Positions 43,030 through 51,569 are shown, counted from the stretch's first letter. The stretch: 64,000 bases of DNA from Hyphomicrobiales bacterium (GCA_900471925.1 UCGV01000012.1:227387-291386); one strand, 5' to 3'. A program made the numbers and translations. Notes: a model not told the origin generated them from the sequence alone.

Positions 43030-43404
43030 ATGGCAGCAGCAGCAAGTATTGCGTTCGAAGCACCCGATAATTCCAAGGGCCCTTCGCCCTCCAAGATCAG
43101 GCCGATCGATCTCGTCCATCTTGCGCGCCAGACGATGGGCGACAAGACGGTGGAAATCGAAGTTCTCCAGATGTTTGCGCGTCAGGCACGCGCCTGCCTG
43201 CAGGACATTGCAAGCGGCGAGACGGCGCGCGTCGGCGCAGCCGCACATCGCCTGAAGGGTGCCGCGAGCTCCGTCGGCGCTTTCCGGGTTTCGCAGTCGG
43301 CGGAAGCAGTCGAAGAGAACAACGGCGATGCCGCAGCCATGGCTGCGCTCGGTGCTGCCGTGGTCGATGCTGAAAATTTCATCCTGAAACTCTGCCGCGG
43401 ATAA
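43030..43404 (+). CDS. Hpt domain phosphotransfer protein
   Basis: A 124-residue single Hpt domain. The phosphoacceptor helix AAHRLKGAASSVGA carries His73 with the conserved K-G pair. The N-terminal 20 residues are a flexible lead. It probably relays phosphate between a hybrid kinase and a response regulator. It is not ChpT, which has a different dimeric fold. Its position opposite the growth-pole gene, downstream of a CtrA box, hints at a cell-cycle role, but no partner is encoded beside it. Confidence 0.82.
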   Translation: MAAAASIAFEAPDNSKGPSPSKIRPIDLVHLARQTMGDKTVEIEVLQMFARQARACLQDIASGETARVGAAAHRLKGAASSVGAFRVSQSAEAVEENNGDAAAMAALGAAVVDAENFILKLCRG

Positions 43405-43430
43405 GGCAGGTCAGGTCTGGAAATGCCCTG

Positions 43431-43466
43431 GACCCGCTGTTTCATTAGGGAACGGCGGGTCTTTTT
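43431..43466 (+). terminator. Terminator of the Hpt gene
   Basis: GACCCGCTG pairs with CGGCGGGTC (one wobble) over 13 bases, followed by TTTTT. It begins 26 bp after the stop. Confidence 0.8.
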
Positions 43467-43605
43467 GCGACTTGTGCTATGACGCATCGGGAATGGCACA
43501 GGCCTTGCGTATCTGCGAGGCTCGGGTTCATTCGACAATGTTGACTGATGGCCCGAATTATCGGAAGAAATTCCGCCCACCTACACAAGACCGGAAATAA
43601 GCCTG

Positions 43606-43926
43606 ATGCCCAAACTTACCATCGTCGCCTTTGACGGAACGCGCTTCGATCTCGATGTCGATCAAGGCTCCACCGTCATGGAGAATGCGGTCCGCAATTC
43701 CGTACCCGGCATCGAGGCCGAATGCGGCGGCGCCTGCGCCTGTGCGACCTGTCACGTCTATGTCGATGAGCAGTGGACGGAGGTCGTCGGATCGCCGGAA
43801 GCGATGGAAGAGGACATGCTGGACTTCGCCTTCGATGTGCGCCCGACCTCGCGCCTTTCCTGTCAGATCAGGATGAAGGCGGCCTATGACGGCCTGATCG
43901 TGCACGTGCCGGAACGGCAGGCTTAA
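43606..43926 (+). CDS. 2Fe-2S ferredoxin, adrenodoxin type
   Basis: A 106-residue ferredoxin. Cys40, Cys46, Cys49 and Cys86 have the C-x5-C-x2-C-x36-C spacing of vertebrate/ISC-type adrenodoxins (ECGGACACATC, LSCQIRM). The conserved acidic helix EEDMLDFA that contacts redox partners is present. Relatives serve iron-sulfur assembly or P450-type oxygenases; no isc genes or oxygenase are adjacent, so the partner is unknown. Confidence 0.92.
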   Translation: MPKLTIVAFDGTRFDLDVDQGSTVMENAVRNSVPGIEAECGGACACATCHVYVDEQWTEVVGSPEAMEEDMLDFAFDVRPTSRLSCQIRMKAAYDGLIVHVPERQA

Positions 43927-43985
43927 AAAACATCCAGCGCTCGAAAAAGTCCGGGCTCTTTCCTAGAGAAGTCTGGGCTCTTTCC

Positions 43986-44118
43986 AAAAAGAGAGCCTCG
44001 CACGTCGGAGACGGGCGAGGCTAGGCGGGCGCATTACCTACGGATGAGGGAGGAACATCCGCGGCTTCGGAACGCGCCAGGAGAACCCAGTCACGAAAGC
44101 CAGCTGCCATACTGCACT
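43986..44118 (-). ncRNA. Candidate alpha-r14-type trans-acting small RNA
   Basis: A minus-strand unit of about 130 nt in an otherwise empty 334-bp gap. A promoter-like CTCAAC-N18-CTATAT ends at 44124. A hairpin CGGATG/CATCCG (44061-44041) presents the loop TTCCTCCCT, an anti-Shine-Dalgarno sequence. The 3' end is a strong terminator, AGCCTCGC/GCGAGGCT (44022-43994), followed by CTCTTTTT. Size, CU-rich loop and terminator fit the rhizobial alpha-r14 (NfeR1-like) family, which I recall but could not search. Confidence 0.6.
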
Positions 44119-44260
44119 TTCGAATATAGTCATATTACCGCGTTCCGGTTGAGTCCACCAGAATGAAAAATGACCAGTAAATCGCTGGGAGTTCCACAAG
44201 CTTCGCACAAGTTTCATTGTGCAGCTAACGATATCCGCTCGCCTTCGGCGTGATAAAAGC

Positions 44261-44890
44261 TTATCTTTCGCCGCCCTTGCCTTTGAGTCGATTGTTCAGC
44301 AGACGCAGCATGCGATTCTGGAAATTGACGGCTTCGACTCGGTCGAACCGGGCCTGCAGCTTGTCGTGCTCCTCTATACCGCGAGCCGACTCATCCGAAA
44401 CGAGCTCCTGCATCGCCTCGCAATTGCGCTGCGTCGGCAGTGCTTTAAGTTCGCGCTCCATGGCGCGTGCCTGGGTGCGGGCGATCTCGGCGTGGCGTTC
44501 CTCGTGGCGCCTTATATCGGAAGACAACGCATCCCAGATCATCGACAGCTCGCGGCTGGCGCCTTTCCGGTTGCTCCATCGCGGCAGGATGATCTGCGTA
44601 TTGACGGTCACCTTGACGTTGCCGACCCGGCAGCGGCCGTTTTCCTGGATATAGGTGGCCTCGCCGCCGAAGCGGATCTTGGTGGCGCCTGGATGGCGGG
44701 CGGATGAGCCGTTGGCGGTCGGGCCGCGGCGGCTCAATTCGGTATCGAGCTCGTCGGCGGTCTTTCCCTTGATGTCGAAATAGGAATAGCTTTTGGACGC
44801 CACGACTTCGGCTGCCGCAGGGCCGCACAGGAAAAAGGCGATCATCGAAAAGGCGATGGGAAGGCGTATATTACGCAACGCAAGCGGCAT
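44261..44890 (-). CDS. DUF922 family secreted putative zinc protease
   Basis: A 209-residue protein with a signal peptide (RLPIAFSMIAFFLCGPAAA). The body has YSYFDIKGKTADELDTELSRRGP, a signature of the DUF922 family, and RRHEERHAEIARTQ, which resembles an HExxH-type zinc site (H-E-E-R-H). It is probably periplasmic. The ATG at 44890 gives the signal peptide at the N-terminus; the frame extends further but into a non-signal sequence. It is divergent from folP. Confidence 0.8.
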   Translation of the reverse strand: MPLALRNIRLPIAFSMIAFFLCGPAAAEVVASKSYSYFDIKGKTADELDTELSRRGPTANGSSARHPGATKIRFGGEATYIQENGRCRVGNVKVTVNTQIILPRWSNRKGASRELSMIWDALSSDIRRHEERHAEIARTQARAMERELKALPTQRNCEAMQELVSDESARGIEEHDKLQARFDRVEAVNFQNRMLRLLNNRLKGKGGER

Positions 44891-45024
44891 TCTGAACGGA
44901 ACCTGTGTTGAAGTTTGGCGGAGCTTGGGGCATAGCCACCGCAAGCGCAATATCGGATAGCGGCTTTTTTCGCCAAAGCCTATCGCGCAAAAATGCGCAG
45001 TGGCCCTGCGACGGGATTGGACTG

Positions 45025-45888
45025 GTGAAACAGCTCGACAGCACATTCTGGCGTGTGGCGCATGGCCGCGAAATCGCGCTCAACAGGCGCTCGGTGATCA
45101 TGGCGATCATCAATGTGACGCCGGATTCCTTCTCGGACGGCGGACGCCATGCGAGCGTGGACGCTGCCGTCGAGCATGCGCTGCAGGCCGTTGCAGACGG
45201 TGCCGAAATCCTTGATATCGGTGGTGAATCGACACGGCCGGATGCGGCCCCCGTCAGCCAGGCACAGGAGCAGGCGCGTGTGCTCCCGGTCATAGAGGCG
45301 CTGAGCGCACGGACCGACGCGTTGATTTCCATCGATACCTATCGCGCCGAGACGGCGCGGCTTGCTATCGATGCCGGCGCCCATATCGTCAACGATGTCT
45401 TCGGCCTGCAGAAAGAGCCCGAGATCGCCGGACTTTCGGCGGAGACGGGCGCGGGGCTCTGCATCATGCATACCGGCCGCGACCGGCAGAAACGCGCCGA
45501 TCTGATCGAAGACCAGTTTTTCTTCCTCGATCGCTCACTGGAAATTGCCGCCCAGGCCGGTGTTTCGCGCGATCGCATCGTACTCGATCCGGGCTTCGGC
45601 TTTGCCAAGGAGACACCGGCCGAGAACCTCGAGCTGATGGCGCGTTTCCAGGAGCTGCACCGCTTCGGCCTGCCGCTTCTCGCCGGCACCTCGCGCAAGC
45701 GCTTCCTCGGCGCCGTCACCGGCCGCGAACCGGCCGAGCGCGACGCGGCAACGGCTGCGACCAGTGCGCTGCTGCGGCTTCAGGGCGCGGCTGTTTTTCG
45801 CGTACACAATGTCGCAATCAACAGGGATGCGCTTGCCGTCGCCGATGCTATGCTGGCCGTCCGTAACGATATCTCTTATCGCGCATAG
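45025..45888 (+). CDS. folP: Dihydropteroate synthase
   Basis: A 287-residue TIM-barrel enzyme joining dihydropterin pyrophosphate and p-aminobenzoate; it is the sulfonamide target. Motifs are IINVTPDSFSDGG, ILDIGGESTRP, ISIDTYRAE, HIVNDVFG, LDPGFGFAK and GTSRKRFLG. The GTG at 45025 gives the standard FolP N-terminus; the frame is open further upstream. It is the first gene of folP-folB-folK, the usual order in rhizobia. Confidence 0.95.
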   Translation: MKQLDSTFWRVAHGREIALNRRSVIMAIINVTPDSFSDGGRHASVDAAVEHALQAVADGAEILDIGGESTRPDAAPVSQAQEQARVLPVIEALSARTDALISIDTYRAETARLAIDAGAHIVNDVFGLQKEPEIAGLSAETGAGLCIMHTGRDRQKRADLIEDQFFFLDRSLEIAAQAGVSRDRIVLDPGFGFAKETPAENLELMARFQELHRFGLPLLAGTSRKRFLGAVTGREPAERDAATAATSALLRLQGAAVFRVHNVAINRDALAVADAMLAVRNDISYRA

Positions 45889-45998
45889 CGATCCCCCTCG
45901 GGGATCAGCTTTCCACGCTTTAAGTCCTTGTTTTCCGCATGTCATTGGCGCAGAACCGCAACACGATTTTGCGCGACATGCTTATAGGGGAGGCTGTC

Positions 45999-46367
45999 TT
46001 GGGCACCTACACGATTTTGATGCAGAACTGCGCGTTTTTCGCCCGCCACGGCGTTCATGACGAGGAGGAATTCCTCGGCCAGCGCTTCTTCGTGGATGCC
46101 GAGCTGGAAGTGGAAGCGGGCAATGCGCTGGAAACCGATTCTATCCATGAGACCGTGCATTACGGCGTTGCCTTCACCATCATCGAAGAGATCGTCGTCG
46201 GCCAGAGGCGCTACCTGATCGAGGCGCTGGCGCTCGATATCGCCAAGGGGCTCTGTCAGAAATTCCCGCAGATCCTCCGGGCCAAGATTACCGTGCGCAA
46301 GCCGAATGCGCCGATCCCCGGTGTGCTCGATTTCGTGCAGGTGACTGTTGAGCATCGTGCCCGATAA
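45999..46367 (+). CDS. folB: Dihydroneopterin aldolase
   Basis: A 122-residue FolB with NCAFFARHGVHDEEEFLGQRFFVD (substrate Glu), VHYGVAFTIIEEIV and the catalytic-Lys region ITVRKPNAPIPG. The start is a TTG at 45999 preceded by AGGGGAGG at five bases; the residue order GTYTILMQNC then matches the family. It cleaves dihydroneopterin to the hydroxymethyl pterin used by FolK. It overlaps folK by 11 bp. Confidence 0.93.
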   Translation: MGTYTILMQNCAFFARHGVHDEEEFLGQRFFVDAELEVEAGNALETDSIHETVHYGVAFTIIEEIVVGQRRYLIEALALDIAKGLCQKFPQILRAKITVRKPNAPIPGVLDFVQVTVEHRAR

Positions 46368-46875
46368 TCCATTGCATCTCGCGACACTCGGCCTCGGCGG
46401 CAATATCGGTGATCCCGTCGCCTCGATGGCGACGGCGCTTGCGGTACTGGATGCGCATCCGGACTGCCGGGTGGCTGCCGTTTCGCGGCTCTACCGCACG
46501 CCGCCCTGGGGCAAGACCGACCAGTCCTATTTCTTCAATTCCTGCGCCGCCGTGGAAACACTATTGTCGCCGGAAGCGCTGCTTGATCTCTGCCTGTCGA
46601 TCGAGCGCGACATGAAGCGCGAGCGCATCGAGCGCTGGGGACCACGCACGCTCGATATCGACGTGCTGACTTATGCGAGTATCGAGCAGGATGCGCCGCG
46701 GCTGGAGCTGCCGCATCCGCGCATGACCGAGCGGGGCTTCGTGCTGATGCCGCTTGCCGATATTGCCCCGGATCTCATCGTGAAAGGCAAAGCGGTTGCC
46801 GACTGGCTGGCCGAGGCCGATATCGCCGGCATAGAGCTTGCCGACGAGAGCCGCGACTGGTGGCAGAAGCGGTAA
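46357..46875 (+). CDS. folK: 2-amino-4-hydroxy-6-hydroxymethyldihydropteridine pyrophosphokinase
   Basis: A 172-residue HPPK with LGLGGNIGDP, YRTPPWGKTDQSYFFNSC, and the metal-binding RWGPRTLDIDVL, followed by LPHPRMTERGFVLMPL. It uses ATP to activate the pterin for FolP. The GTG at 46357 is chosen from the family N-terminus; a TTG three codons upstream (46348) is possible, and neither has ideal ribosome-site spacing. It overlaps folB, so coupling is likely. Confidence 0.93.
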   Translation: MPDNPLHLATLGLGGNIGDPVASMATALAVLDAHPDCRVAAVSRLYRTPPWGKTDQSYFFNSCAAVETLLSPEALLDLCLSIERDMKRERIERWGPRTLDIDVLTYASIEQDAPRLELPHPRMTERGFVLMPLADIAPDLIVKGKAVADWLAEADIAGIELADESRDWWQKR

Positions 46876-46919
46876 ACAAAACAGCGGATCGGCCTAGATC
46901 GCCGGCCGGGCAATGAAAG

Positions 46920-46950
46920 AAGCCCCGTGACACGGGGCTTTTCTGTTTTC
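46920..46950 (+). terminator. Terminator of the fol operon
   Basis: AAGCCCCG pairs with CGGGGCTT over TGACA, followed by TTCTGTTTT. It is 45 bp after folK and may also serve the convergent small gene. Confidence 0.85.
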
Positions 46951-46968
46951 GTAAGCGGCTCTGCGCAA

Positions 46969-47199
46969 TCAGGGCGAATTGATGCTGGGCAGGAAATCTT
47001 CGACCTGCTTGCGGTCGCTGGCTGAGAGCGGCTGTACATGTTCCTGCCAGAAACGTTCGGCTTCGGGTGGATCCTTCTCCCAATGGCGCACGGTGGTGAT
47101 GTTGTCGTCGATCTTGGAACGGCGGTGTCCACCGAGGCGCAGATATTCTTCCGCCAGCCTCAGGCTCTTGGTGCCCGTATCAGTATCTGTTGCGTTCAT
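46969..47199 (-). CDS. Small hypothetical protein
   Basis: A 76-residue hydrophilic protein rich in Asp, Glu, Arg and Lys. Its core reads LRLAEEYLRLGGHRRSKID and HWEKDPPEAERFWQEHV. A good GAGGAG lies nine bases before the ATG, which argues that it is real. I do not recognise a family. It is convergent with folK and divergent from the KGG-type small gene. Confidence 0.6.
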   Translation of the reverse strand: MNATDTDTGTKSLRLAEEYLRLGGHRRSKIDDNITTVRHWEKDPPEAERFWQEHVQPLSASDRKQVEDFLPSINSP

Positions 47200-47384
47200 G
47201 TCGTCGGTCTCCTCGGCTGCACAGGGACCAGCCCTGTTATGAAGAGGAAACGGGGTGAGGCCGCAAATGATCCCGAACCATCACGAAATATTAAATTAGG
47301 GAACGACACAGTGGCTGGGAGGTTTTTCCAGCGGGACGGCAGACACGCCGCTCTCGAACGCAATCCCCAAAAGGAGAATCCATC

Positions 47385-47561
47385 ATGGCCAACCAAGGCG
47401 GTTCACACGAACAACACGTCAAGGCAGGCAAGCAGAGCCACAAGAATACCGAGCCGCAACAGGCTTCCTCGAACAAGGATCAATCCAGTTCAGGTGCTCG
47501 TGGCGGCAATAACGAGCAGCACGGAAAGGCTGGTCAGCAGAGTCACAAGAACAAGCACTGA
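47385..47561 (+). CDS. KGG-type small stress hydrophilin
   Basis: A 58-residue protein, extremely polar (Gln, His, Lys, Ser, Asn, Gly) with no hydrophobic core. It contains two copies of the unit GG-x2-EQH-x-KAG-x-QSHKN (residues 5-21 and 40-56), related to the KGG repeat of stress-induced proteins (GsiB-like hydrophilins). AAGGAG lies seven bases before the ATG, and a strong terminator follows. It is likely intrinsically disordered and induced by desiccation or stationary phase; that is inferred from the family. Confidence 0.8.
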   Translation: MANQGGSHEQHVKAGKQSHKNTEPQQASSNKDQSSSGARGGNNEQHGKAGQQSHKNKH

Positions 47562-47587
47562 TATCTGCCGACCCAAAGGGAGAAAAG

Positions 47588-47610
47588 GCCCGCTTTCGCG
47601 GGCTTTTTTC
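47588..47610 (+). terminator. Terminator of the KGG-type gene
   Basis: GCCCGC pairs with GCGGGC over TTTC, followed by six T. It is 26 bp after the stop. Confidence 0.9.
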
Positions 47611-47624
47611 ATGCGCCATCGCCA

Positions 47625-47655
47625 GAAAAATAAAAGCGGCGGAAAACCGCCGCTT
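47625..47655 (-). terminator. Terminator of the secreted protein gene at 47683
   Basis: On the minus strand AAGCGGCGG pairs with CCGCCGCTT over TTTT, followed by TTATTTTT. Confidence 0.9.
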
Positions 47656-47682
47656 CAGGAAAATCCGGTGCTCGCCAGTTGC

Positions 47683-48234
47683 TTACTGGATGGAACCGAC
47701 AGCCATTTCGTCCACCTGACGGGTCAATGTCAGACCGATGACCGGGATCATCTGGGTATCGACCTTGACCGAAACGGTGACGTTCATGGTCTTGTCGTCG
47801 CGAACGCGGGCGATCATGGCGCCGTTCAGCTTGGCGCGATTAATGCCGACGACGACCGTATCCTGGCTGACGGCGCCGGAGACGACATCAAGACCCTTGC
47901 CTTCGGCGCCGTCAAGGAACTTGCCCTTGTAGGTGGAGCCGGACTGGGTGATGACGGCGGTCATCGGCTGCTTGAAGACGCCGACGCGGCAGGTGCCGTC
48001 GAGCTTGATGCCGGCAGAGGCATCATCGGCCGGTGAGCCCACGAGATTGCAGGTGAATTTAGTGCCCTTATACTTGCCGGCGACGATTTCGCCCGGACCT
48101 TTCCAGGTACCAGCGACTGAATCGAAGAAGGCCTTGTCACGGGTTGCGGCAGTGGCGTTGGACGTGACGTCTGCGACCGGAGACAGTGCCGCGGCGGCCA
48201 GGCCGCATACAAACAGAAACTTGCGCGAGTACAT
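47683..48234 (-). CDS. Secreted hypothetical protein
   Basis: A 183-residue protein with a Sec signal (FLFVCGLAAAALSPVA) and a mature part beginning near residue 30. The body alternates short hydrophobic and polar stretches (GTWKGPGEIVAGKYKGTKFTCNLVG, QDTVVVGINRAKLNGAMIARV), suggesting a beta-barrel or lipocalin-like fold, with two Cys that could pair. AAGGAAAA precedes the ATG. I do not recognise a named family; it is probably periplasmic. Confidence 0.65.
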   Translation of the reverse strand: MYSRKFLFVCGLAAAALSPVADVTSNATAATRDKAFFDSVAGTWKGPGEIVAGKYKGTKFTCNLVGSPADDASAGIKLDGTCRVGVFKQPMTAVITQSGSTYKGKFLDGAEGKGLDVVSGAVSQDTVVVGINRAKLNGAMIARVRDDKTMNVTVSVKVDTQMIPVIGLTLTRQVDEMAVGSIQ

Positions 48235-48358
48235 GGATTTTCCTTGAGCAAACACCACTCGATAACTGGCATGAAGTTTTGCCGCAGAATGGTTAATCCT
48301 TCCTTTCCAAGGCGCTCAAATGCGTGGAAAGGCTGGGCTTTCGCAAGGCAAGGTTTAT

Positions 48359-48380
48359 AAGGCGCTGCGTTTAGCGCCTT
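48359..48380 (-). terminator. Hairpin downstream of ycjX-ycjF
   Basis: AAGGCGCT pairs perfectly with AGCGCCTT over six bases. It is 67 bp after the ycjF-like stop. There is no strong T-tract. Confidence 0.5.
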
Positions 48381-48446
48381 GAATCTTCTCGAATTTTTCA
48401 CAGCCCTCAAAAGAAGGCACTGAAGTGGCAAAATCAGGCCACAGCG

Positions 48447-49526
48447 TCAGGGATTGCCGTTGCGCGCCGTTGCCGAGGGTGTCAGGTCGCCGATGAAGTC
48501 ACCGATTCCCGGACGTTTCAGCGCCCGGAAGGTCAGCGGACGGCAAAGATCCATGGCGGCAATGCCGATGCGCGCCGTCATCATGCCGTTGATGACACCT
48601 TCACCGAGCCGGGCGGAGAGTTTCGATGCAAGCCCGTGGCCGAGAACCTGCTGCACGAGGCTGTCGCCGACGGCAATCGAGCCCGTCACGGCGAGATGGG
48701 CGAGCACGTCACGCATCAAACGCAGCATACCGAGCGTACCTGGGCGGCCGCCATAGAGCTCGGCCATGGCGCGGATCAGGCGTGCGGCCTCATAAAGCAC
48801 ATAGAGCAGATCGACGATGGCGCGCGGGCTGACGGCTGTGACGATCGATACGCGCTTGGAGGAATTGACGATCAGCGCACGGGCCTGCCGGTCGAGCGGG
48901 CCAAGCAGCTCGCGTTCGGCAAGCGCGATCAGGTGCGGGGCATCGATGACGTCGCCTTCCGTCTCCTTCATCGTCGCCCGGCCCCTGGCGGTCTGCGGCT
49001 TGTCACCGAGCAGGCCAGTCAGGCGGGCGACGACGGCGCGCGCTTTTGCCGGGCGGGTGTCGAGAATGGCTGCATCGGCTTCGGCCTTGATCGTCTGCAC
49101 GGCGGCAAGCCGCATCATGCCGGCCGTCTCCCTGATAACGATGCCGATGACGGCGAGGATGCCGATCGCAAGAACTGTCAGTGCGGTATAACCTAGCCAG
49201 TCGGCGCGGCTGAAGAGATCGCGGATCAGCGCATCGGTCCAGAGACCGAAGGCAAGTGATAGCAGGATACCGAAGGCGCCGGCGGCGATGCTTGCGAAGG
49301 AGGTGCGGCGCTTACGCGGCGTGGCGACAGGCAGCGGGCTCAGATCCTGTTCCGGATTGAGGAAAGGATCTTCCTCATCAGGCGTCAACACCACGTCATC
49401 GGAGAAACTTGCCGGCTTGCGGCGCTCGGCGCGCGACGTCTCGGGTGCCGCGTTTTCGTCTTCGTAGGCAAAGGCGGCAGGCGCGCGGCGCGGCAGATTG
49501 GGCTGGTCGATCGGCGGCTTGCTCAT
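48447..49526 (-). CDS. ycjF: YcjF/TIGR01620 family inner membrane protein
   Basis: A 359-residue protein. A disordered acidic N-terminus (about 70 residues) precedes two hydrophobic segments (SIAAGAFGILLSLAFGLWTDAL and YTALTVLAIGILAVIGIVI), followed by the DUF697-like C-terminal region with further hydrophobic helices (LAHLAVTGSIAVGDSLVQQVLG). Its start overlaps the stop of the ycjX gene by 4 bp, matching the ycjX-ycjF pair of E. coli and suggesting the GTPase acts with it at the membrane. The function is not well defined; envelope stress is associated in E. coli. Confidence 0.85.
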   Translation of the reverse strand: MSKPPIDQPNLPRRAPAAFAYEDENAAPETSRAERRKPASFSDDVVLTPDEEDPFLNPEQDLSPLPVATPRKRRTSFASIAAGAFGILLSLAFGLWTDALIRDLFSRADWLGYTALTVLAIGILAVIGIVIRETAGMMRLAAVQTIKAEADAAILDTRPAKARAVVARLTGLLGDKPQTARGRATMKETEGDVIDAPHLIALAERELLGPLDRQARALIVNSSKRVSIVTAVSPRAIVDLLYVLYEAARLIRAMAELYGGRPGTLGMLRLMRDVLAHLAVTGSIAVGDSLVQQVLGHGLASKLSARLGEGVINGMMTARIGIAAMDLCRPLTFRALKRPGIGDFIGDLTPSATARNGNP

Positions 49527-50998
49527 GCGAGACGGTCTCCGAACAGGAACTGCATGGCGCGGTCGAGACGGATATGCGGCACGGAGAGCTTGATGCCGCC
49601 ACCGGTTTCCTCGAGTTGCGGCGGGCGGAAGCGCACGACATTGACGTCGGGCAGTTCGACCGAGCTGTCACCGGCCTCGATGCGTTCGAACAGGGCTTCG
49701 GGATTGTCCGGCAGGTCGCCGGGGAAGATCGCCGTCTTGCGCTCGCCGTCGAAGGTCTCGGCGCCGATCTTTTCACCCGCCATAGGCGTGCCGACGATGA
49801 CGGGCAGGTCGTGGCCATCGCGACGCACCGTCGCCTCGCGGGTGGCGCGCACCGAGGCGAGCGCCATGACATCGATACCGGCGCCGGCCATGCCGATGCG
49901 GTCGATGGCACGATCAACAAGGCGGCGCGTCAGCCGGTCCAGCTTATCGTGGCTTTCGTGATGCAGATGATCGGCCTTGGTGGCAGCGACCAGCACGCGG
50001 TCGATGCGCCGGCCGAGCAGCGAGGACAGTATGGAGTTGCTGCCGGGGCGGAAGCAAGCGAGCACATCGGTCAGCGCGCGCTCCAGATCCTGCACGGCCT
50101 CCGGGCCACGGTTCATCGCCTGCAGCGCATCGACCAGCACGATCTGGCGGTCGAGCCTGGCAAAATGCTCGCGGAAGAAAGGTTTGACGACGACGGATTT
50201 GTAAGCCTCGTAACGCCGCTCCATCATCGCCCAGAGCGAGCCATGCTTCGGCCTTGCGTCCGGGGGCAGGGAAAGCGGGGCGAAGGTCAGCGCCGGCGAG
50301 CCATCGAGATCGCCGGGCAGCAGGAAGCGGCCGGGCGGCAGCGTGGAGAGCGATCGTTCGTCGGCCTTGCAGGCCTTGAGGTAGTCGGCAAAGCTGACGG
50401 CAAGGTCGCGGGCGACCATTTCATCGGCCGGCGCGTCGATGTCACTCGCCTTCGTCAGCGCCAGCCAGGCACTCGACAATTCCGCGCGGATGCCGGTTGC
50501 GGCAAGCGCCAGGGTCTCTTCGCTGAAGGTGCGGAAATCCTTGCCGAGCAACGGCAGGTCAAGCAGCCACTCGCCGGGATAATCGACGATATCGATGGAG
50601 AGCCGGCCGGGCGAGAACATGCGCGTCCAGGAACTGGCGCTCTGATAATCGAGCGTGATGCGCAGCTCAGAGATCGCCCGCGTCGAATCCGGCCAGATGC
50701 GCTCCTTCACCAGCGCGCGGATATGATCCTCATATTGAAAGCGCGGCACGGCATCGTCGGGCTGCGGCTCAAGGCGCACGGCCGAGACGCGGCCGGATTG
50801 CACCGCTTCGAAGAGGGGCAGGCGGCCGCCATGCAGGAGATTATGCACCAGCGAGGAAATGAAGACCGTCTTGCCGGAGCGGGACAGGCCGGTGACGCCG
50901 AGCCGGATGGTCGGATTCATAAGACCGCTTGCGCGGTCGGCAAGATTGTCCAGCGCGATCAGCGCATCGTCGGCAAAGGATGTCAGGCGTGGCGGCAA
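49523..50998 (-). CDS. ycjX: YcjX family GTPase/ATPase
   Basis: A 491-residue P-loop protein: Walker A GLSRSGKT, switch-like DIVDYPGEWLLDLPLL (DxPG), IVLVDALQAM and the base-specificity-like AATKADHL. The start is assigned to the TTG at 50998, seven bases after AGGGA; no in-frame ATG fits the family N-terminus. It overlaps ycjF by 4 bp (ATGA). YcjX proteins are stress-linked in Proteobacteria, with an unclear substrate. Confidence 0.85.
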   Translation of the reverse strand: MPPRLTSFADDALIALDNLADRASGLMNPTIRLGVTGLSRSGKTVFISSLVHNLLHGGRLPLFEAVQSGRVSAVRLEPQPDDAVPRFQYEDHIRALVKERIWPDSTRAISELRITLDYQSASSWTRMFSPGRLSIDIVDYPGEWLLDLPLLGKDFRTFSEETLALAATGIRAELSSAWLALTKASDIDAPADEMVARDLAVSFADYLKACKADERSLSTLPPGRFLLPGDLDGSPALTFAPLSLPPDARPKHGSLWAMMERRYEAYKSVVVKPFFREHFARLDRQIVLVDALQAMNRGPEAVQDLERALTDVLACFRPGSNSILSSLLGRRIDRVLVAATKADHLHHESHDKLDRLTRRLVDRAIDRIGMAGAGIDVMALASVRATREATVRRDGHDLPVIVGTPMAGEKIGAETFDGERKTAIFPGDLPDNPEALFERIEAGDSSVELPDVNVVRFRPPQLEETGGGIKLSVPHIRLDRAMQFLFGDRLA

Positions 50999-51074
50999 AT
51001 CGGAATCCCTGATGGCACTGCCTGTAACATATAGGAAAGCGCCGCTGCCTGAAAAAGAAGCAGCGCGGAAGAGA

Positions 51075-51569
51075 TCAGTCGATAACGAAATCGATGAGAC
51101 GCCAGCCCGAGGCGGATAGGTCGTATTCGACCACGGCAAGCCCCGCCGGCGGGAAGCCTGACGGTACGGAGGCGACCATCGCATCATGGCCGATCAGCGC
51201 CGACAAGGTCTGCTCCATGGTCGGGTTGTGGCCGACGAGCATGACGGCACCGGCATCCTGCGCATCGATGATTTCGAGATAGGTATCGACCGAGGCATTG
51301 TAGAGCGTATCGACAAAGCGCATGTCGAGCGCTTCCCCCATGGCGCGATGCACCGCTTCGGCCGTGTCCCTGCAGCGCAGGGCGGTGGAGCTCAGCAGGA
51401 TATCCGGACGATAGCCCTTGTCGGCGGCGCGATCGGCGACGATCTCGGCCTGGCCGAAGCCGTTCGGGTTCAGCGGGCGGTCGAAATCGCGCTGTCCGGG
51501 TTCGGCCCAGGCGGCTTCGGCGTGACGCAGGAGGTAGATCCGATGGGGTGGAGGCAGGAGGGCGGCCAT
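51075..51569 (-). CDS. SixA-like histidine phosphatase
   Basis: A 164-residue branch-2-like phosphoglycerate mutase/histidine phosphatase: YLLRHAEAAWAEPG (phospho-His), SSTALRCRDTAEAV (Arg) and VMLVGHNPTMEQ (second His). The compact size and RHAEA-type motif resemble SixA, which dephosphorylates Hpt histidines in phosphorelays. A role on the Hpt protein in this window would be attractive but is only inference. The ATG at 51569 fits family length; an earlier in-frame start adds a Cys/Trp-rich lead without support. Confidence 0.82.
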   Translation of the reverse strand: MAALLPPPHRIYLLRHAEAAWAEPGQRDFDRPLNPNGFGQAEIVADRAADKGYRPDILLSSTALRCRDTAEAVHRAMGEALDMRFVDTLYNASVDTYLEIIDAQDAGAVMLVGHNPTMEQTLSALIGHDAMVASVPSGFPPAGLAVVEYDLSASGWRLIDFVID

